Source: Dryas octopetala
Taxonomy: Eukaryota; Streptophyta; Magnoliopsida; Rosales; Rosaceae
Direction: 5' to 3'
NCBI GenBank assembly: GCA_963921425.1
Contig: OY992833.1
Location: 27,886,698 to 27,950,697, forward strand
DNA: 64,000 nt
The number at the start of each line of letters is the position of its first letter. Within the stretch, counting starts at the first letter, position 1. Shown here piece by piece: positions 45,698 through 60,125 of the stretch. The position numbers and the translations under genes are program-made. The notes below the pieces were generated by a model. That model saw only the letters and a list, made by a program, of their open reading frames with translations. It had not been told where the DNA came from and searched no databases.

Positions 45698-48600
45698 GGC
45701 CTAATTGATTAAGGTCTTGATTGCCACAAATGATCATAAGAAGTGTGATGATATTGATAAGCAAGCCCCAGCTGTCATGTTGAAATTAAGAGTAGCTAGG
45801 AAGGAGAAGAGAGGCAGATGGCTCAAAGTGGATACAATCCACTGTAGGTGATAGGAAAAGAGAAAGACTTAAATATGTATATATCACAGGAACTGTTTTG
45901 CTGAAATTATATCAAAAGAGAATATGAATTTCTTCAAATGGAAGGGGATGCACAAATTGTTACAATGGATGGCTTATATACCTTATCAGCTTCTACCAAT
46001 TTTCTTTTTCCTATATATATATATATACACACACGCACTTTTTTGAGCGCTGTGCGAGGGGAGAGAGTGTACGTAATTTATGTATATATGTAAGGAGTTT
46101 CTTTTTTTCTTTGTTCTTTTTTACTGAGAGAGAGTGTATGTACACACAACAATATTAATATACATATATATGGGAATAAGATATTTTCTTTTTTATCAAA
46201 TGGAAAGAGAATTTGCTTTGGTTTCTTTTACCAAGCAAAAATAAAGACTTCGGTCTTTCTTATATAATACGTCATACTTTTATTAGAGAAGAGTCCTTGA
46301 CTCGGTAGTCAAATATGGCGCAATATGAAGTTGATTTGAATGGAAGAATTTGAAGTAACATATTTAAATTTGAATATTTTGTACAAATTGCTTGGATTCA
46401 CATAAAAATTTGGGTGGTTTAATTAAAAACTCAAAATGAGAAAGAAAGTTAAGTCAAACCTCATCCGACTCAAAATTTAAGCAGAAATTCAAAGTGTCCA
46501 CCGAGTGTTTAGTAAATCACTACCAAAAAGTATCTGCAAGCTAAAAAAATACATCTGCAACTTAAAAACGTACAAATGCGGATGCATCTGTATCTACCGA
46601 GCGCTCGATAGTGTATTTTTTCATCTCCATTCGCACGTACACGGACAGATTTGACTGAAAATTTTTAAATTGGCTGGGTTTATAGTTAAAAATCTTTCAA
46701 GAACTAGATTTATAAGTAATTTATTATAAAAATTTAATATTTTTCTCTTGAATTTTTAATTTGATATATGTTACCTTTAAAGTAATTAAATTTGTATGTG
46801 TTGAAAGATATCTTCTATTGGGAATGTCAAAATTAGAGAATGTCACTTGTAGTGTTGGAAGACCTACATCGGAAATGTAAAACTTTATGTAATAAAAGTT
46901 ATAAAACATATAAGATTTAGGCTAGGTCTCTTTGATTTTTTATTGATATCAAGGGACAATATGAAGTAATAAAGGGTTGATTTTGTATATATATTCCACA
47001 AAATTTAATAGGATTTTCTTTTATGGATTAATGACCTATATTTACTTCATACCAAAAAAGAAAACCTATATTTACTTGCAAAGATTTGTTAATTATATAT
47101 ATATATATTGAAATTAGCACCTGATCGAGCTTTGTATATATATTTACTTTCAAAGTTACAATGTTGGTCTTTTGCAGTCTTAGAAGACAAATGGAGGCGA
47201 TTTTCTTAACGAGAAGGCAGCTGTCTTTACTTTTTTAATTTTAGAATGGGAAGTGTTCGCTTCTCAAGTAGCTTAATTGGATTCCATTGTGAAATAAAGG
47301 AAAGCTTCACATTTATGCTTCTTCAATGTGAAGTGTGTCTTGACCAAAAAAAAATGTGAAGTGGGTGACTTTAGAGAAAAAAGTACGTATTGACCTTGCA
47401 AAAGAGAAAAAAGAAAAAAGAAATGAATGCCCCTTTGTTTTTGGGACTGAAAAGAAATGCTGCTTATGAAATCATTGTAAAATTATAAACTAGAGTAATT
47501 AAGTATGAGTGATATTTTTCAGATATGTATGTCTTAGACTCTTACTTGTGTGAAGATCGAAAGAGGTAGCTTAAGAAAAAAGAGAGAATGAGTTGGCTGT
47601 ATCTTTAAGTCCAAAGAGGAGGGGAGGGGGGGCAGGAATCTAGGGGATGGGTCCAATGAGGGGGGCAGGGTTTGCTACCTAACCCACCAACAGGTATCGT
47701 GGATTAGGACCAAGCCTCTTTCCCATCATCCATTTATTTCTTTCTTTCTTTCTTCTTTCTTCTTTCCATCACTCTCATCAGTCATCACTACAACCTCTCA
47801 CCCCAACCCAACCCCCTCTGCACCAATATACATTGTGCAATGTGTTAATTTTTGTGTGAAGGAGAGAGATCGAGCAAGATCGAGAAAATTAATGGGTTTG
47901 AAAAGCCCAAGCAACTAAGCAAGCAAGGCTGTTGTCATAACCCTACTAGAGCTGGTCTTTTTTGTCCTTGTGCACACCACCCATGCATGCATATATCTAA
48001 ATATCTAATATTAATATGTCCATGACTCCATCTCTATCTATATCTATCTCACGCACTGCTCCGATCCTCTCTCTTCTGCCACACCACCACAATTCCCAAA
48101 TGGCATATGTCATCCCTCAGCCCATCCCTTTCGCAAAAACAAAAATTCTTGTATATTCTATTTTCTATACTAACTTCTTTTTTATCGATCACATTCAATT
48201 TCTGTAGCAATCAACTAGCTAGTACCAAATTCGTTAGTCGTTTCCTATAGTGTGCAGCTGAACATTTTTGGTGTGGGACTTTGGACTACATTTTATTAAT
48301 TATATAATTAACTTGTCACCTTCAAATGTACAGGGGTATCACATCAACTTGTGAAAGGACCCGTACTAAATCATTATTGTAAAATGCAGCACTTGCTCTT
48401 TTATAGAATGGCAGAGAATGCATGTATCAGCCAAAAAAAAATAAAAAGAATAGGGGCTACCACTTCAAGAAGGGTTACCGGTCTATATATGTTTGACTAT
48501 TAGTTGAGTTTTATTCAACTTCATTCATTTTTCACAGTTTAACAAAGAAAGTATGAAATGAAACTAGCAAGCATAAAAAAATGAAAGGGACACAAAGGAC

Positions 48601-49297
48601 CCATGCAAAGATGATTAAAGTATCCAGCAACGCAAGGGCCTATTAATCCAAAACTGGTTAAGTTAGCTATAATCATACTTCCACAAATTGGTATATACAG
48701 ATATTGAAATTTGAACCGGCCACTTGAGACAATTGTCTGATCAGACGTCTTTCAAGTGATTTAATATTGCTTCTTGGTCCCTGGTTAACACACAAGATAT
48801 GATATAGCACAACTCTTCATTAGTAAATTCAACTAATATATCCAAGTGACCTTCTACCGTATATAAAAACACTGCACCACATACATTTACTATCCAATAG
48901 TGGGAAAAACCACATTGTACTAGAGCAAAATGTACCCTTAAAAAGATTTAAGGATATATCAGATGTGTGTATGCATATATGGTGCAGTGTCGGCACCATA
49001 AACAAAACCCTAATGGAAAGGCAACTACCAAAATAAAAGATGTACTTCTCAAAGCACATGCATGCATGGTTCGTAATTAAATTATTGAATTTGATAGAAT
49101 GGGTGTGAAGGGTGAAGTTGTGAAGTGGAACTTTTGATGAAGAAATGATTAGCAGCCTTATTCTAAAAGGGGATATATATTGTATGATGAATCATGATTG
49201 TATCCGAGAGATCGACCAAGAATATAAGTTAAGAGCATCTGCACTGTACATTAATTTGTGATGAAGGATGATGGGACATGGACAGGTCCGGTCCCAC

Positions 49298-49337
<40 letters not shown>

Positions 49338-51804
49338 ACACACAAACACACACAGATGATCAGAGGTTTTATTAATATTTGCGAAAGACAAGCGAGTATC
49401 GGCTGAATCACATGCCTCTCTGTTAGGATTTAGTTGTGCAGTGTGCTGTGTGCTGTGTGCTGTGCCCAAATCCTATGGAATAGCATGGAGCCATCTGCCT
49501 TACTATTTGGCTATCTATCTGTTGCCCATTTTGCTTTTCCTGTTTTTTAAAAAATTTATAGTATAAAGAAGAAAAAAAAATTAAAGATGTATATATTTAA
49601 CAATTGTTGAGTGCAAGTGTTGAATAAAAAAAGAGCTGAATTAATCTTCTCCTCTCCACATGCGCTCATGGCTTCTGGTGTGTTCATGTGCCTTCGTTGC
49701 ATTGCTTGACGTCACTACTCTCTCTATCTCTTTAGAAATTTGAAATTAGAGGTTTTCTCTTTCTTTTATTTGTTGAATTTGTTATTATTTTCAGGGATTT
49801 GCTTTGTTGGGGCTAGCTAGCCTAGGAGATATGATATGCATTGATTGTGATTTGTCAACCACTGCTTCAATTATATATATTCTAATTACTTATTTATTTA
49901 TTAATCAGGTCGCGGCTCGTGGCCATGTTCAGCTTTCTCTAGTGAGTGAGTGTGAGTGAGGTGGCCCATTCATCAGAACCGTCCACGACCGACTTCGAAT
50001 TTGGAAACTGAAAAACTGATGATGGTGCTGCAGGAAAAGAAGCAAATTGTTGCCGACCTTGGACCTTAGCCATAACCAAATAAACAAATAAATCCATTTT
50101 TTCTTTTTAGGAATTTAACTGTAATATACATATAAAAGATAAAGGAGCATAATTTAGAATGGACCCACCAAAAGAAGCCTTAGCTTAGCTTGGTTTAGGT
50201 ACTAATTAATACAACTACTAAATTGTAAAACGGTCCCTTAAGAAGACCAACTTTATTATCATATGCAAATGCAAATTATGCAATGCAACTCACATCAAAT
50301 ATGGCTGGGTTGGCTATTAAGGGGAAACATCTGGGTGAGTCGGTTTTAGACGCAAGCATTATGACTTGGACAAACATGCCACTAGTACTACAGTCTACCA
50401 TGATCATCTTCAGCAGTGATTTGACTAATATATATATATATATTATATATCCCAACTAACATCCATTATCATAGAATCAGATTTCCTTCGCATTATTGTA
50501 TCATAATCAAAGTAAGTTGAACTTTCTAGCAACAAAAGAACCGGACCGGTTGGGGGAGGAGAGGAGGGGAATTAGCCTAAGCAACCAAGTGAAAGTGTGA
50601 AACAAACAATCGGACTTCTAAGTTGCAATAATTTTAAATTTTTAATCCGTAAATGTCTGCACTTCCAGGCTGGTTTGCACACAATCAGGAAGCCCATCCT
50701 TCACCTGCATGGACCCAAGGGTTACCAAGAGGAAACTGAACTTGGGAGTAACGTTGGAACCCTCACAAATCTAGGGATGATTAAGTATATGGTCAAAAAC
50801 TCCATGTAATCAACACAATTCACACCAATGACCCATACATACAAAATGTGGACAGTGAATCACATCTAACAGACTAACAGTCCTCAAAAATATTACTCCT
50901 AAATTTTTTTGAGAAGGTTAATATTTTCCAGCAATATTAAGAAAACCACTTACAATTCTGAGTTACAATTTACAAATGACAAACAAATTATGTCGACAAA
51001 TGGAAGAGAACAATCCGCGGAGCGCTGGAAGGGAATCTCCAACTCAGACAGAACACGAGCTAATTGGTGTACAACACACTAACTACGCGGACCTGGCACA
51101 CCTCTCGAAGAGCACTTTGAGCACTTGGTTGTCAGTAGTAGACGCCAGACTGAAAAGGGTTCAGCCTCAAATTTCCACCAAGAAACAATGAGTTAACTCG
51201 TGCGTGCAATCACTGTCACGCACAACACCCATAGTAACACTAACACAGTAACACTACACCTAATCCCTCACCCCCAACAAATGGCTTATCACTAAAAATT
51301 ATCAAAACACTTTACAGACCTGATCAAGAATATGCAGGACACCGCTATGAAAATTTCAACTAGATATATTTCTACAACCAAGTCTAAGCCAAAGAATAAG
51401 ACAAAACAACCAGGTACATGAAATATGTACAATTGTAAAATGGCTAAGGGCCTTATCCAGTAACAAAAATATGTTAATCAGATATAGGATAACAACAATG
51501 AGCCAGCGATAAACAATTTTTTGAAAGTGGCGTTAAACTTTAGCATTGTAAGCAGGTATATTCTTTTCAATATAACTGACAATATACACTCTACATGGAG
51601 TACAGATACCGACAAGTGGGCAAAAAAATGAATGAATTTAACTAATAGAATGGGTAATTCTTTTGATAGGAATATGATACGTTCGGATATGATAACGTCA
51701 AAGCCATTCCTCAGGGAGCAAATGCTCCTGTATGGTTGATATGCTGTATGGTTGAAAAGAATCATGTACAGGTGGTCATCACCAGATGATCTGCTCTTGT
51801 AAAA
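45698..51804. other. Long intergenic stretch, HD-Zip promoter at its left end
   Basis: About 6.1 kb. The first part (45698 to about 46100) should hold the HD-Zip promoter and leader, with a GA-rich segment and TA/CA repeats near 46013-46035. A TA/TG microsatellite lies at about 49301-49338 and a TA run at about 50429-50446. The right end should contain the 3' untranslated region of the sucrose transporter. I see no further protein gene, and open frames such as 50976-51191 have no family features. Confidence 0.45.
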
Positions 51805-54800
51805 TTACCCAAAATGAAAACCCGTGGACTTGTAAGAATTGCTGGCAAGAGTTGGTAGCCTGCGAACTGCGAAAATGCCACCAGCAAGGGCAGCGAAGGA
51901 AGCCAAAACAAAGGCAGGTATATTTCCTCCCCCAAATAAAGCATCCCATGGCCCCGCACCAAGAGACACAACCATCTAAACAGTTCAACAAAACACATGA
52001 AATCAGCACTAATAAAATTAACAAGTTCAGAAGCATTTTTCCATGAATCAGGAGAAACGGGAAGAGGAAACAATATATCTGACACGCAACCTAGATGACA
52101 ATGAATAAAAATGATTTTAAAAAACAAAGATAACTACTGCCCAAAACACAATGAAAATAGCCAAGCTCTAGTTCACTTTTGTCTGGCTTCAGTAGGCCCC
52201 ATTTAGAATTTGACAATCTCCAACCCCAAGCCTAGCCCATGATCAGGTCACAACTTTACAGATGAAATGATAAGCCTCGTTTTGAAAAGTCACCATAAGA
52301 AAGCAAGTAAAAGCGGGCAGGGGAGAAAGAAAAATAGTCATATTAGCAAGTATACATAAACGTATAGACTGCACATCATGCAAGTGGATCAACCACCATA
52401 TTAAAAAAGAAATTAAAAGTCAAACAGAGATTTGAGAGCACTACATAATTGAGCTCGACCAGTTAGTGATAAAACAGGAATAATGCATCCTAACTACCTG
52501 TGGAATAACAATGGCAAGATTCAGAACTCCTATAGCCAGTCCTGCAAAACAGTACAAACACTTCAGAATCACAATCACCTAAGTTCGTAACAACACAGAG
52601 AAAGGAGATGTTAGATTCAAAAAAAAATTCATACAAACCTTGGCCACCACCGGCATCAGCAGTCAACTCAGCAGTAACGGAAAAGGGAACACTGTACGTA
52701 ATCTGCAACACAAAAACAACTGAGTTTGTTTTGCATACTTCTGGGGAGCAATAGAATAAAATGGGCATTTACTACAAGAACAATAATACTTACAGCAAGA
52801 GGGAAGCCAAGAAGAGCAAAAACAACCAGGGAAGCATTTTTTATATTTTCGTTCCCTCCAATAACATGTTCAATCCTTTTAGAATATTCTCCAACAGATA
52901 TCAAACTTATGATGGCAGTTCCTGCCATGCAGGCAAACACAATAAAATTGCTCATTGCCCACACTAGTCTTGAACCCATCCGATTACACATTGGTTCAAT
53001 TAGGAAAGAACTGATGCCAAGAACAACCTACACCACAGAGAAACAGAAACTTAAATCAAAGTTTAAATTGGGTATGACAACTTTTGGAACAAGTCAACTA
53101 CTGGTTCTCAATTTTGAGTTCTTACTGAATTCAATAGTAAACCGAATGCACCTTCTCTGACACCCTGATCATAAGCTTGCACTTCAGATAAGTTCCCTTT
53201 TGGATCCCCATGATATACTTCCCTTCCCATCCAATCCGTATCAAAAAGAAAGAATGGAAACCAGGATAACTGCATGTAAGAATATGATGGGAAGTAAGAT
53301 AAGTTCGTGATAGAACCTCATAATGGCAATCAACACTCAGAAATCCTAATGATACCTACTATGAATAAACCAGAAATCATCAAAATGCTAATTTGAAAGG
53401 GTAATAGAGAAATGTTTATGCAAAATAACAGTGGCACCTACCCAAGTAAGAGCCATAACAATGAGCACTGCATGCATCGAGGGTGGTAAATGCCTTAAAC
53501 TGGTCAATAGATTGACTAACACTGCTCCAGGTCCATCATTAAAACCACCACTCTGATCTTCCTCAACTCTTTTTTTGAAGAGATGATCTTCCTCAACTTT
53601 TGAGATGGCATTCTTAATATTTATATCCTTTTCATAGTTATTCACAGTTCTGCTCTGATTGGAATTATCTACAACTTGCTTATCAGGATTTAATTTTGAA
53701 AGGTCAAGACCATTTTGTTGGGGATCGTCCAATAAAGGAGCAGCATCCGATGAACGGTTGGAATCATACACAGTGAGTGGAACCTCCTCAGCAAAATATA
53801 TGGTAACAAGAGTACACAGAGTGAGAAAGACCTGCACACATATCAGACTTATTATCTAGAGTTGTACAGAATATCATATACCAAACATACCCCCAGCTCC
53901 ATACTGCAACATCAGAATTTCTCATTCAAAAATGAAATGAACTAATGAACAACTCTGTGTGATCAAACAGAAGTTAAAATGAAAATTTCAGGAACTTTGT
54001 GAATTTCTGTATGGTTTCTTTAATCAACCAAGTGCAACCATACACTTAGTATGGCATATCATATCCACCTCAGTTATCAAACTTCAATAAACATAATATC
54101 AATATCAAAATTTCCATTACTTATTCCAGACATCCAATAGAAATATCATTATATGGGGCCATCTTATGGGAAATACCCCATCGACTGAAAGATTTATAAT
54201 GGTTAAACAAATTAGTTCAGCATAACTCACAGGCAGTGAAACCACAAGTAGCCGGTGTTAATCATGAATCTTTAATAAATCATGCTTAGACTAAAAAAAA
54301 TATTAAAAAAATCAGGAAAATAAGTCACAAAAATAGATATAATGATTCAAGGATTTCGAGCTGCACCATTAAGAAAGAAGCATGTTTTAAAAACAACAGT
54401 CAGAATTGTCACTCATCAGAACCCAAATAAAATTAGTATAACAAGATTCTCAAACTACAGTAGATGACTTCAAAAAGATATGCACAGAACTGATAACTCA
54501 CCACTGCAATAAGAAATGCTGCTTTAAGATTTCCACAGGCTTCACAGCAAGCATTACTCAACAAGAAAGGAAACCATCTGTCGAAAAAAAAATTCTCAGA
54601 TAAACAAATCACTCTTAGAAGTTGAACTGTAAAATGCCACCCTCAAAAGCTGAATCGTAAATTGTAAGACTATATATTTAAGAAGAATCAGATTTCAGCA
54701 ATTGCAACAAACTAAGTTGATTTTCTCAGATGGAAAAACCTTATAAATAGGGTTTAGTGGAACGGTGATCAGAAGTAAGGAAATATGATGACTTGAGAAA

Positions 54801-56864
54801 AACACATGCCAATGTACAGAAATATTGAATTACCATAAAATAAAATTAAAAACATATTTGAGGAGTTCACCTGTGCCAATTTCCACTTGCTCCGGCTGAA
54901 AATCCTAGGATGTTACCAACGGCCATCCATGAGCAAAACACAGCATTTGCTGTGTTACGTTGATCAGGGCCTAAAACACAGTCATGACACATAATATCAT
55001 GTTCACAGAAATGTAACTAGATCCATTTCTTGAACAGAAAGTAGATCCATAATAACTATATCCATTTCTAGCAAAAATACACTTAAACACAAATGCAACT
55101 AGATCCATAATACTTGAAGAGAAAGTCACCTGCAAGATCAGCTAGAAGAGCACGAGCTGGTCCCTACAAAAAGTACAAGTTCCATTTTGTGCTCAGACAT
55201 GAAGACTATTACCAAAAAAGTATGCTTTTTTATTTCCCATTAATTTCATTTTTTATATATTTGGGATAGAAATGCACACATTATAGTTTTAGAAGGCTCA
55301 CCTGAACTGTATTGTTGGCAAGATCTAGCAACCAAAACCCAATTATAAAGATAAAAGCTGCCCTTGTTCGGGTACCTTTGAATGTTCTGCATTTCCTTAG
55401 ATGAGTTGGCTAACAGGAAATGAATTATTGAAATATAAAATACAAAGAATCAATAGAAGGCGACAAAAACCTGCAGTGCTCCTTTGAATCTCCTAATAAG
55501 TATCCAATGTCTGCAGAAAACCCGATTAATACCACCTAAATTACAAGACTTAGTTTAGCAAATATAAAAGGCATGCAGCAATTAATTTAAAGATATAATT
55601 TAAAAGTACAAAAGTCATCAGCACTTACAGCAACTGAGATCATGAGAGATCCCGCAAGAATGAAGGGACGCCTTCTTCCAAGTTTTAAAGAGCATTTGTC
55701 GCTCCAAATACCAACACAAGGTTGAACCTTAAGAAAATAAAACTTGATCAAACTTAAGCAAAAGAAGATGTTTAAATAAATTGCATTTAGCTATAACTCC
55801 GACCCTCATAAAATATTCCCATGGCCAATAATTTAATGAAGGCATGCACCGATATTTCTTAAGAGTTTATATGGCTAAACCACTACATTAGGAGATATTG
55901 TTCTGTCCCATTAAAAATACCAACGTAATTTTAAGAGGGTTTTAAGATGTAAAAGTTACAATTACAATTGTTAAAAATTGTGAAAACTGGCTGCCATCAC
56001 TTACCACAAGACCTGTAATAGGGCCACAAAGCCAAATAAATGAAGAAAATGCATGCCCTATTCCAAGTGTCTGCAAAGTCAAAACAGAGTATAGTTAAGT
56101 TAACCGAAAAAAAGAAAGATATATGAGCTTTAAATAACACAAGCATTCATGGTATCGATATTAAAAAACCACAAAAAATATACACTGAAAAAATTAATAA
56201 TTGTATTAATGATAAAATAAAACAATTCTGTTTATATCAACAACTATTAGCCCAAACAACACTTCACACATTATCAGTAAAGATGCATTCATATGCGGCA
56301 TACACTACATTATTATCTTCATGTTCGTTTCTCATAGCGTGAATTGAGTGGAGTTACAAAGTTGATTAAGTTGAACTTTGTATTCCACTGCAGACTGTGG
56401 CACCGTGCCAATGTAGATTATGCAAATATTTCATGTGCATCTATTACAGCAAAAAAAAATGACTCAATTCTACAGAACTTTCCCGAAGCTGATTGCAATT
56501 ACTATGTATTGCGTTAAAAGCGAATCGAATTATAATCAAATGACCCGTGAATTCAAACTCGAACCTGTATATACGGAGTTAAAAGCGAGAGCTGCAAAGC
56601 CCAACCAAACTGAACACCGGCGGCGACCGTACAGCTGAGAATGAGAGTCATCAGACTGTTGTGTTTGGGTACGGGTTGGCTCGGCGGCGACGAGAGGTCG
56701 CCGTTCCCATTCGGAACCCTAGGGGACGAAGACGATGGTGAAGACGATGAGGAATTGAGGTCGATCCGATGATGAGAATCGTCGACTCCCATCATTTCCA
56801 CTTCCGCCTCCCTCAGGTTCTTGTACGGCAGCCGGATGGACACCGAGTCCGTCTTCCCCGCCAT
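51805..56864 (-). CDS. SUC3: Sucrose/proton symporter, SUC3/SUT2 type, 14 exons
   Basis: Exons on the minus strand: 56565-56864, 56005-56070, 55629-55727, 55471-55535, 55302-55386, 55130-55163, 54871-54970, 54502-54577, 53442-53831, 53126-53269, 52794-53027, 52639-52702, 52498-52541, 51805-51975. They join in frame to 623 residues. Key motifs are GVQFGWALQLSLLTPYIQ (first span), SDKCSLKLGRRRPFILAG (loop 2-3 signature), ANNTVQGPARALLADLAGPD and DTDWMGREVYHGDP. Two features place it in the SUC3/SUT2 clade: a long N-terminal tail with a Ser tract, and an enlarged central cytoplasmic loop (about residues 290-375). This clade is plasma-membrane or endosomal and has low-affinity transport; a sugar-sensing role was proposed and is disputed. 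Twelve spans are expected. Intact. Confidence 0.95.
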
Positions 56865-58005
56865 GGCGACTCGGTTTCACTGACTCAGTAATGCCTACGA
56901 CTCAGAATGTTCAATTGTCCGTTACATTAAACTGTAAAACGCTGCGGATCTAGGTTCTTGGAAATTGCCTGTAGATCTAATTCGAGGATTAGAGCGTGTG
57001 AAATTTTGCAGGTCTCAGTCAAATTTGGGCGGGTGTGCAATGAGTCTGATCGCATTGCGGGTAAGATCTAAGCTGCATCGCACAACCATGAGGGTTCCTA
57101 CTTCGGCGCCTGTTAATGAACATTGTGGGCCCGCGCCAACCTAAAAGGCCCAGTTAAAGTGGCTGTTGTGGGCCACCGCGTGATCCGGACCTAAACATGT
57201 GTAATTGTGTATCTTTCATGTAAGCCTATACGTAGCATCGACGGAAAGGTGACCCTGATCGAATCAGGACCGTTTGATTTGGGTGGTGGCTAATGGAAAT
57301 GGTAATTAAGACTACCGACACAGGAATATGTGGAGTCAAACTTACGTAGTAGTCCAAACTTTAATACTTTATACACTTTCCTAGTTTGAAGTTTCTACAT
57401 TGTAGGAAGCTTAAGCTTACAGAGATTCAGAGCGTGTGACTTGAAATTTCAATTTGATAAACAATACAATAGTCTCATGCGTATGGTATGTTGCCAAGTA
57501 ATAATTTATTTACGTAAGGCCATTCATTATTCAACAATATGTTATATGTTTTGTCAATGCACCAACAAGTATGGCATATAAATCAAGTTCATTATGTTTG
57601 GTCAATGCACGAGCTGGTAAATTGAGCAAATTCTCTAGTTTTCCAAACAAACACACCAGGAACATGAAATGTCGAGTTCATCGCAAGTTGGTGATGTGCC
57701 CTTCTTCTCTCAACACAAGTTCTAAGAGAAAAAACACACATGTTCTGTATGTTCTAAAGAGAAAATCACATATGGCGGAGTTGCATCGCATACTGATACA
57801 TACAACCGTATGCCACGATATTCATAAAAATTAACAAAAGAAAAAAACCTTATGCAAAAATAGCATTTTCATTCTTAATCCCTCCATTTTTATGCTCTTT
57901 TAGCAAGTATCATATACCACAAACAAAGGTATCAAACTACAAACTAGTTACAGTTTTCCTTTATATATACAAAGAGACAAGGAGTATACGACTGCATCAA
58001 ACACC
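56865..58005. other. Sucrose transporter promoter and downstream region of the RRM gene
   Basis: The segment just right of 56864 holds the leader and promoter of the minus-strand transporter. The part just left of 58006 holds the 3' untranslated region of the next minus-strand gene. No other gene recognised. Confidence 0.5.
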
Positions 58006-59789
58006 TCACTGCTTAACACCCTGACTGCCCAAATCAGCTGCAGCTTTAGCTGCTCGGTTTAGAGCATCTGACATCCAAAGAGCTCCCTTAGAAAAGTAGC
58101 TACTATTTACCACAGCATTTGCAGCTTCTGCGGCTTTTCTTCCTGTCTCCGATATGGCCGATTTGGTGATATCCGAGACATGGTACTTCTGATCCACAGA
58201 CTTAACAGCTTCAACCCCTGCACAAAACTTATCAGCGAAGCCAATTCTTTGACTCAGCTCAGCAACCCTAGCTGCTGCAGTCGCCGAAACTTGATGAGAC
58301 TCATCAAGTGTTTTCGCCTTGGCTAATGCATCTCTGCCCAGCACATATCCCTTGGCTAGCATGGTCTTGACCACTTCCTGAGCCATAGTCACCACTTCTC
58401 CAGCACTAGGAACATTCTGGCTACTTTGTGAAGACTGCCAAGAAATAGGGATGGATCAGAATAATAGTTTTGTGTATGTGTGTGTGCGCACACACAAACC
58501 AGCAGCCAAATTATTTGATCAAAGAAAAAAAAAATTTGCATACAGTTGAATCAGTTTCTTCTTCATGCTTCCATTGAGACCTGTTCCAAAAATCAAATTC
58601 ATCTTGATAATGCCCCCAGCGTGTTATGCACACAGGTTGATCCACAATTGTGGCACCCTGAGACAATAAGATTTTAAGAAGAAAGCATGAATTAGTGCTC
58701 ACAAATCATTCCGGAGGAAGACAATAAGAAACCAAAGAATAAATTATCACCTTATCATCAGTAAATGACTATGAGCATAGACGGGCTAAGATGAAATAGG
58801 GGACTAGTAACAAGATCAGTGAGGTTTAAGAGAGGGTGGATTATGTAACTAAAAGGGGAAAAAAATTGAATGTGTAAACTTATTTAAGGAGATAACACAG
58901 ACTAAATGAACAAACCATGATCATAAATACAACTTTATAAACAGAAGGGGACTAGTAACAAGATAAGTGAGGTTTAAGAGAGGGTGGATTATGCAACTAA
59001 AAGGAAAAAATTGAATGTGCAAACTTATTTAAGGACATAACAGTATAACACAGACCACAGGAACAAACCACAATCATAAATACAACTTTATAACTAGATG
59101 TTAAAGGAGATGGTGGGAAAGTGATAAAACCAAGTACCAGCTAGTATGATATGTTGGAATCCCTTTCATCCAAACACCTACCTACTTACAATCCGACGAA
59201 ATAAATTGTGAAGGTGCAGTATCTTTCTCTTGCTATATATAAGCACAAATTCATTGTCAAAAGCATTTGGGCAGGTTTTACACAAACGTTACATGGCAGG
59301 AACAGGAACTGAGCTATAATTGTCACTATAGATGGACATGAAACACCGACAAACCTATGGTTAAGCCTTTGAAATAAGCAAGTGAATTGCATCTGAATTT
59401 GATCATTAAGTACTGGATTTCAAGCATTGGAGCAACCTTAGTGAGCCTATTAATTATACTAAATGATGAGTCCAAAAAATACTCACACTGAGCAAGCAAG
59501 CAGTCTCCTGAGAATACGCATCTTTGAATGTCACATAGGCAGTACATGCACATTCACCGGATCTGTCTTTCCCCAAAATAAGACCCAGAAAAAAAAAATG
59601 GAAGAAATTATAAACCTCATACAAAACTACTGAAAACGCTATAGAGTGAGGAATGACTAATATTTGAAAGTACCTGACGATTTCAACATGTTCAATGGAA
59701 CCAGAGAAAGCGAAGAAATCGTAGACATCCTTCTCTGTGGCTTTGGGAGACAGACCCGTAACTTCTACGGCATACCCACCAGGATTCAT
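58006..59789 (-). CDS. RRM protein related to BPA1 (binding partner of ACD11)
   Basis: Four coding exons on the minus strand (59674-59789, 59487-59562, 58544-58657, 58006-58434) give 244 residues. A non-coding leader exon probably ends at 59989 (donor GAG|GTGCG), with acceptor TTTGTAAG just before the ATG. The N-terminal RRM (about residues 5-78) has GGYAVEVTGLSPKATEKDVY and a weak RNP1 (CTAYVTFKDA) that lacks the aromatic residues needed for strong RNA binding, as in the BPA1 family. The C-terminal half is helical and Ala-rich (VAELSQRIGFADKFCAGVEA, ALWMSDALNRAAKAAADLG). Relatives bind the lipid-transfer protein ACD11 and influence cell death and immunity. The second intron (58658-59486) is large and contains a tandem duplication. 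Confidence 0.88.
58799..59094. repeat. ~148-bp tandem duplication in an intron of the BPA1-like gene
   Basis: GGGGACTAGTAACAAGATCA begins at 58799 and recurs at 58947 (AAGATAAG in the second copy). The copies then run in parallel through GTTTAAGAGAGGGTGGATTA to AATACAACTTTATAA, with scattered changes and an extra CAGTATAA in the second. The duplication is recent enough to align by eye over its full length. Confidence 0.92.
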
Positions 59790-60125
59790 CTTCTCCAAAA
59801 TCTTACAAATATACAAAGATTAAAGCCCAGTTTAACCCCATCATGGAAATAAAATTTTTAGAAACTATGCTTCTCAATTTCGAATTCACAATTCCATGAT
59901 TTCCATCAATCATAGACACGAGTTTACAAAACAATCATAATTATAATAATTGGAATAAATATAAAAAGTAGCAAACAGATTCACGCACCTCAGTTCTACC
60001 AATTTGCGGATCAAGGAGGAGAAGGAGAGGAACTTCTGCTCTTCACTATTTTCTAGAGAAAGCCAACTACTCTGCGACTCGCTCTGTGACTCTGTGTGCT
60101 GCGTGTCGTTACTGCGAAGCAACCG
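59790..60125 (-). promoter_or_regulatory. Leader intron and leader exon of the BPA1-like gene
   Basis: The minus strand carries a leader exon ending at 59989 and a leader intron of about 190 bp that ends just before the start codon. Transcription probably starts near 60100. Inferred from the splice sites only. Confidence 0.45.

Noticed and set aside
52726..53160. 144-codon plus-strand frame
   Set aside because: It is the antisense shadow of sucrose transporter exons 10 and 11.
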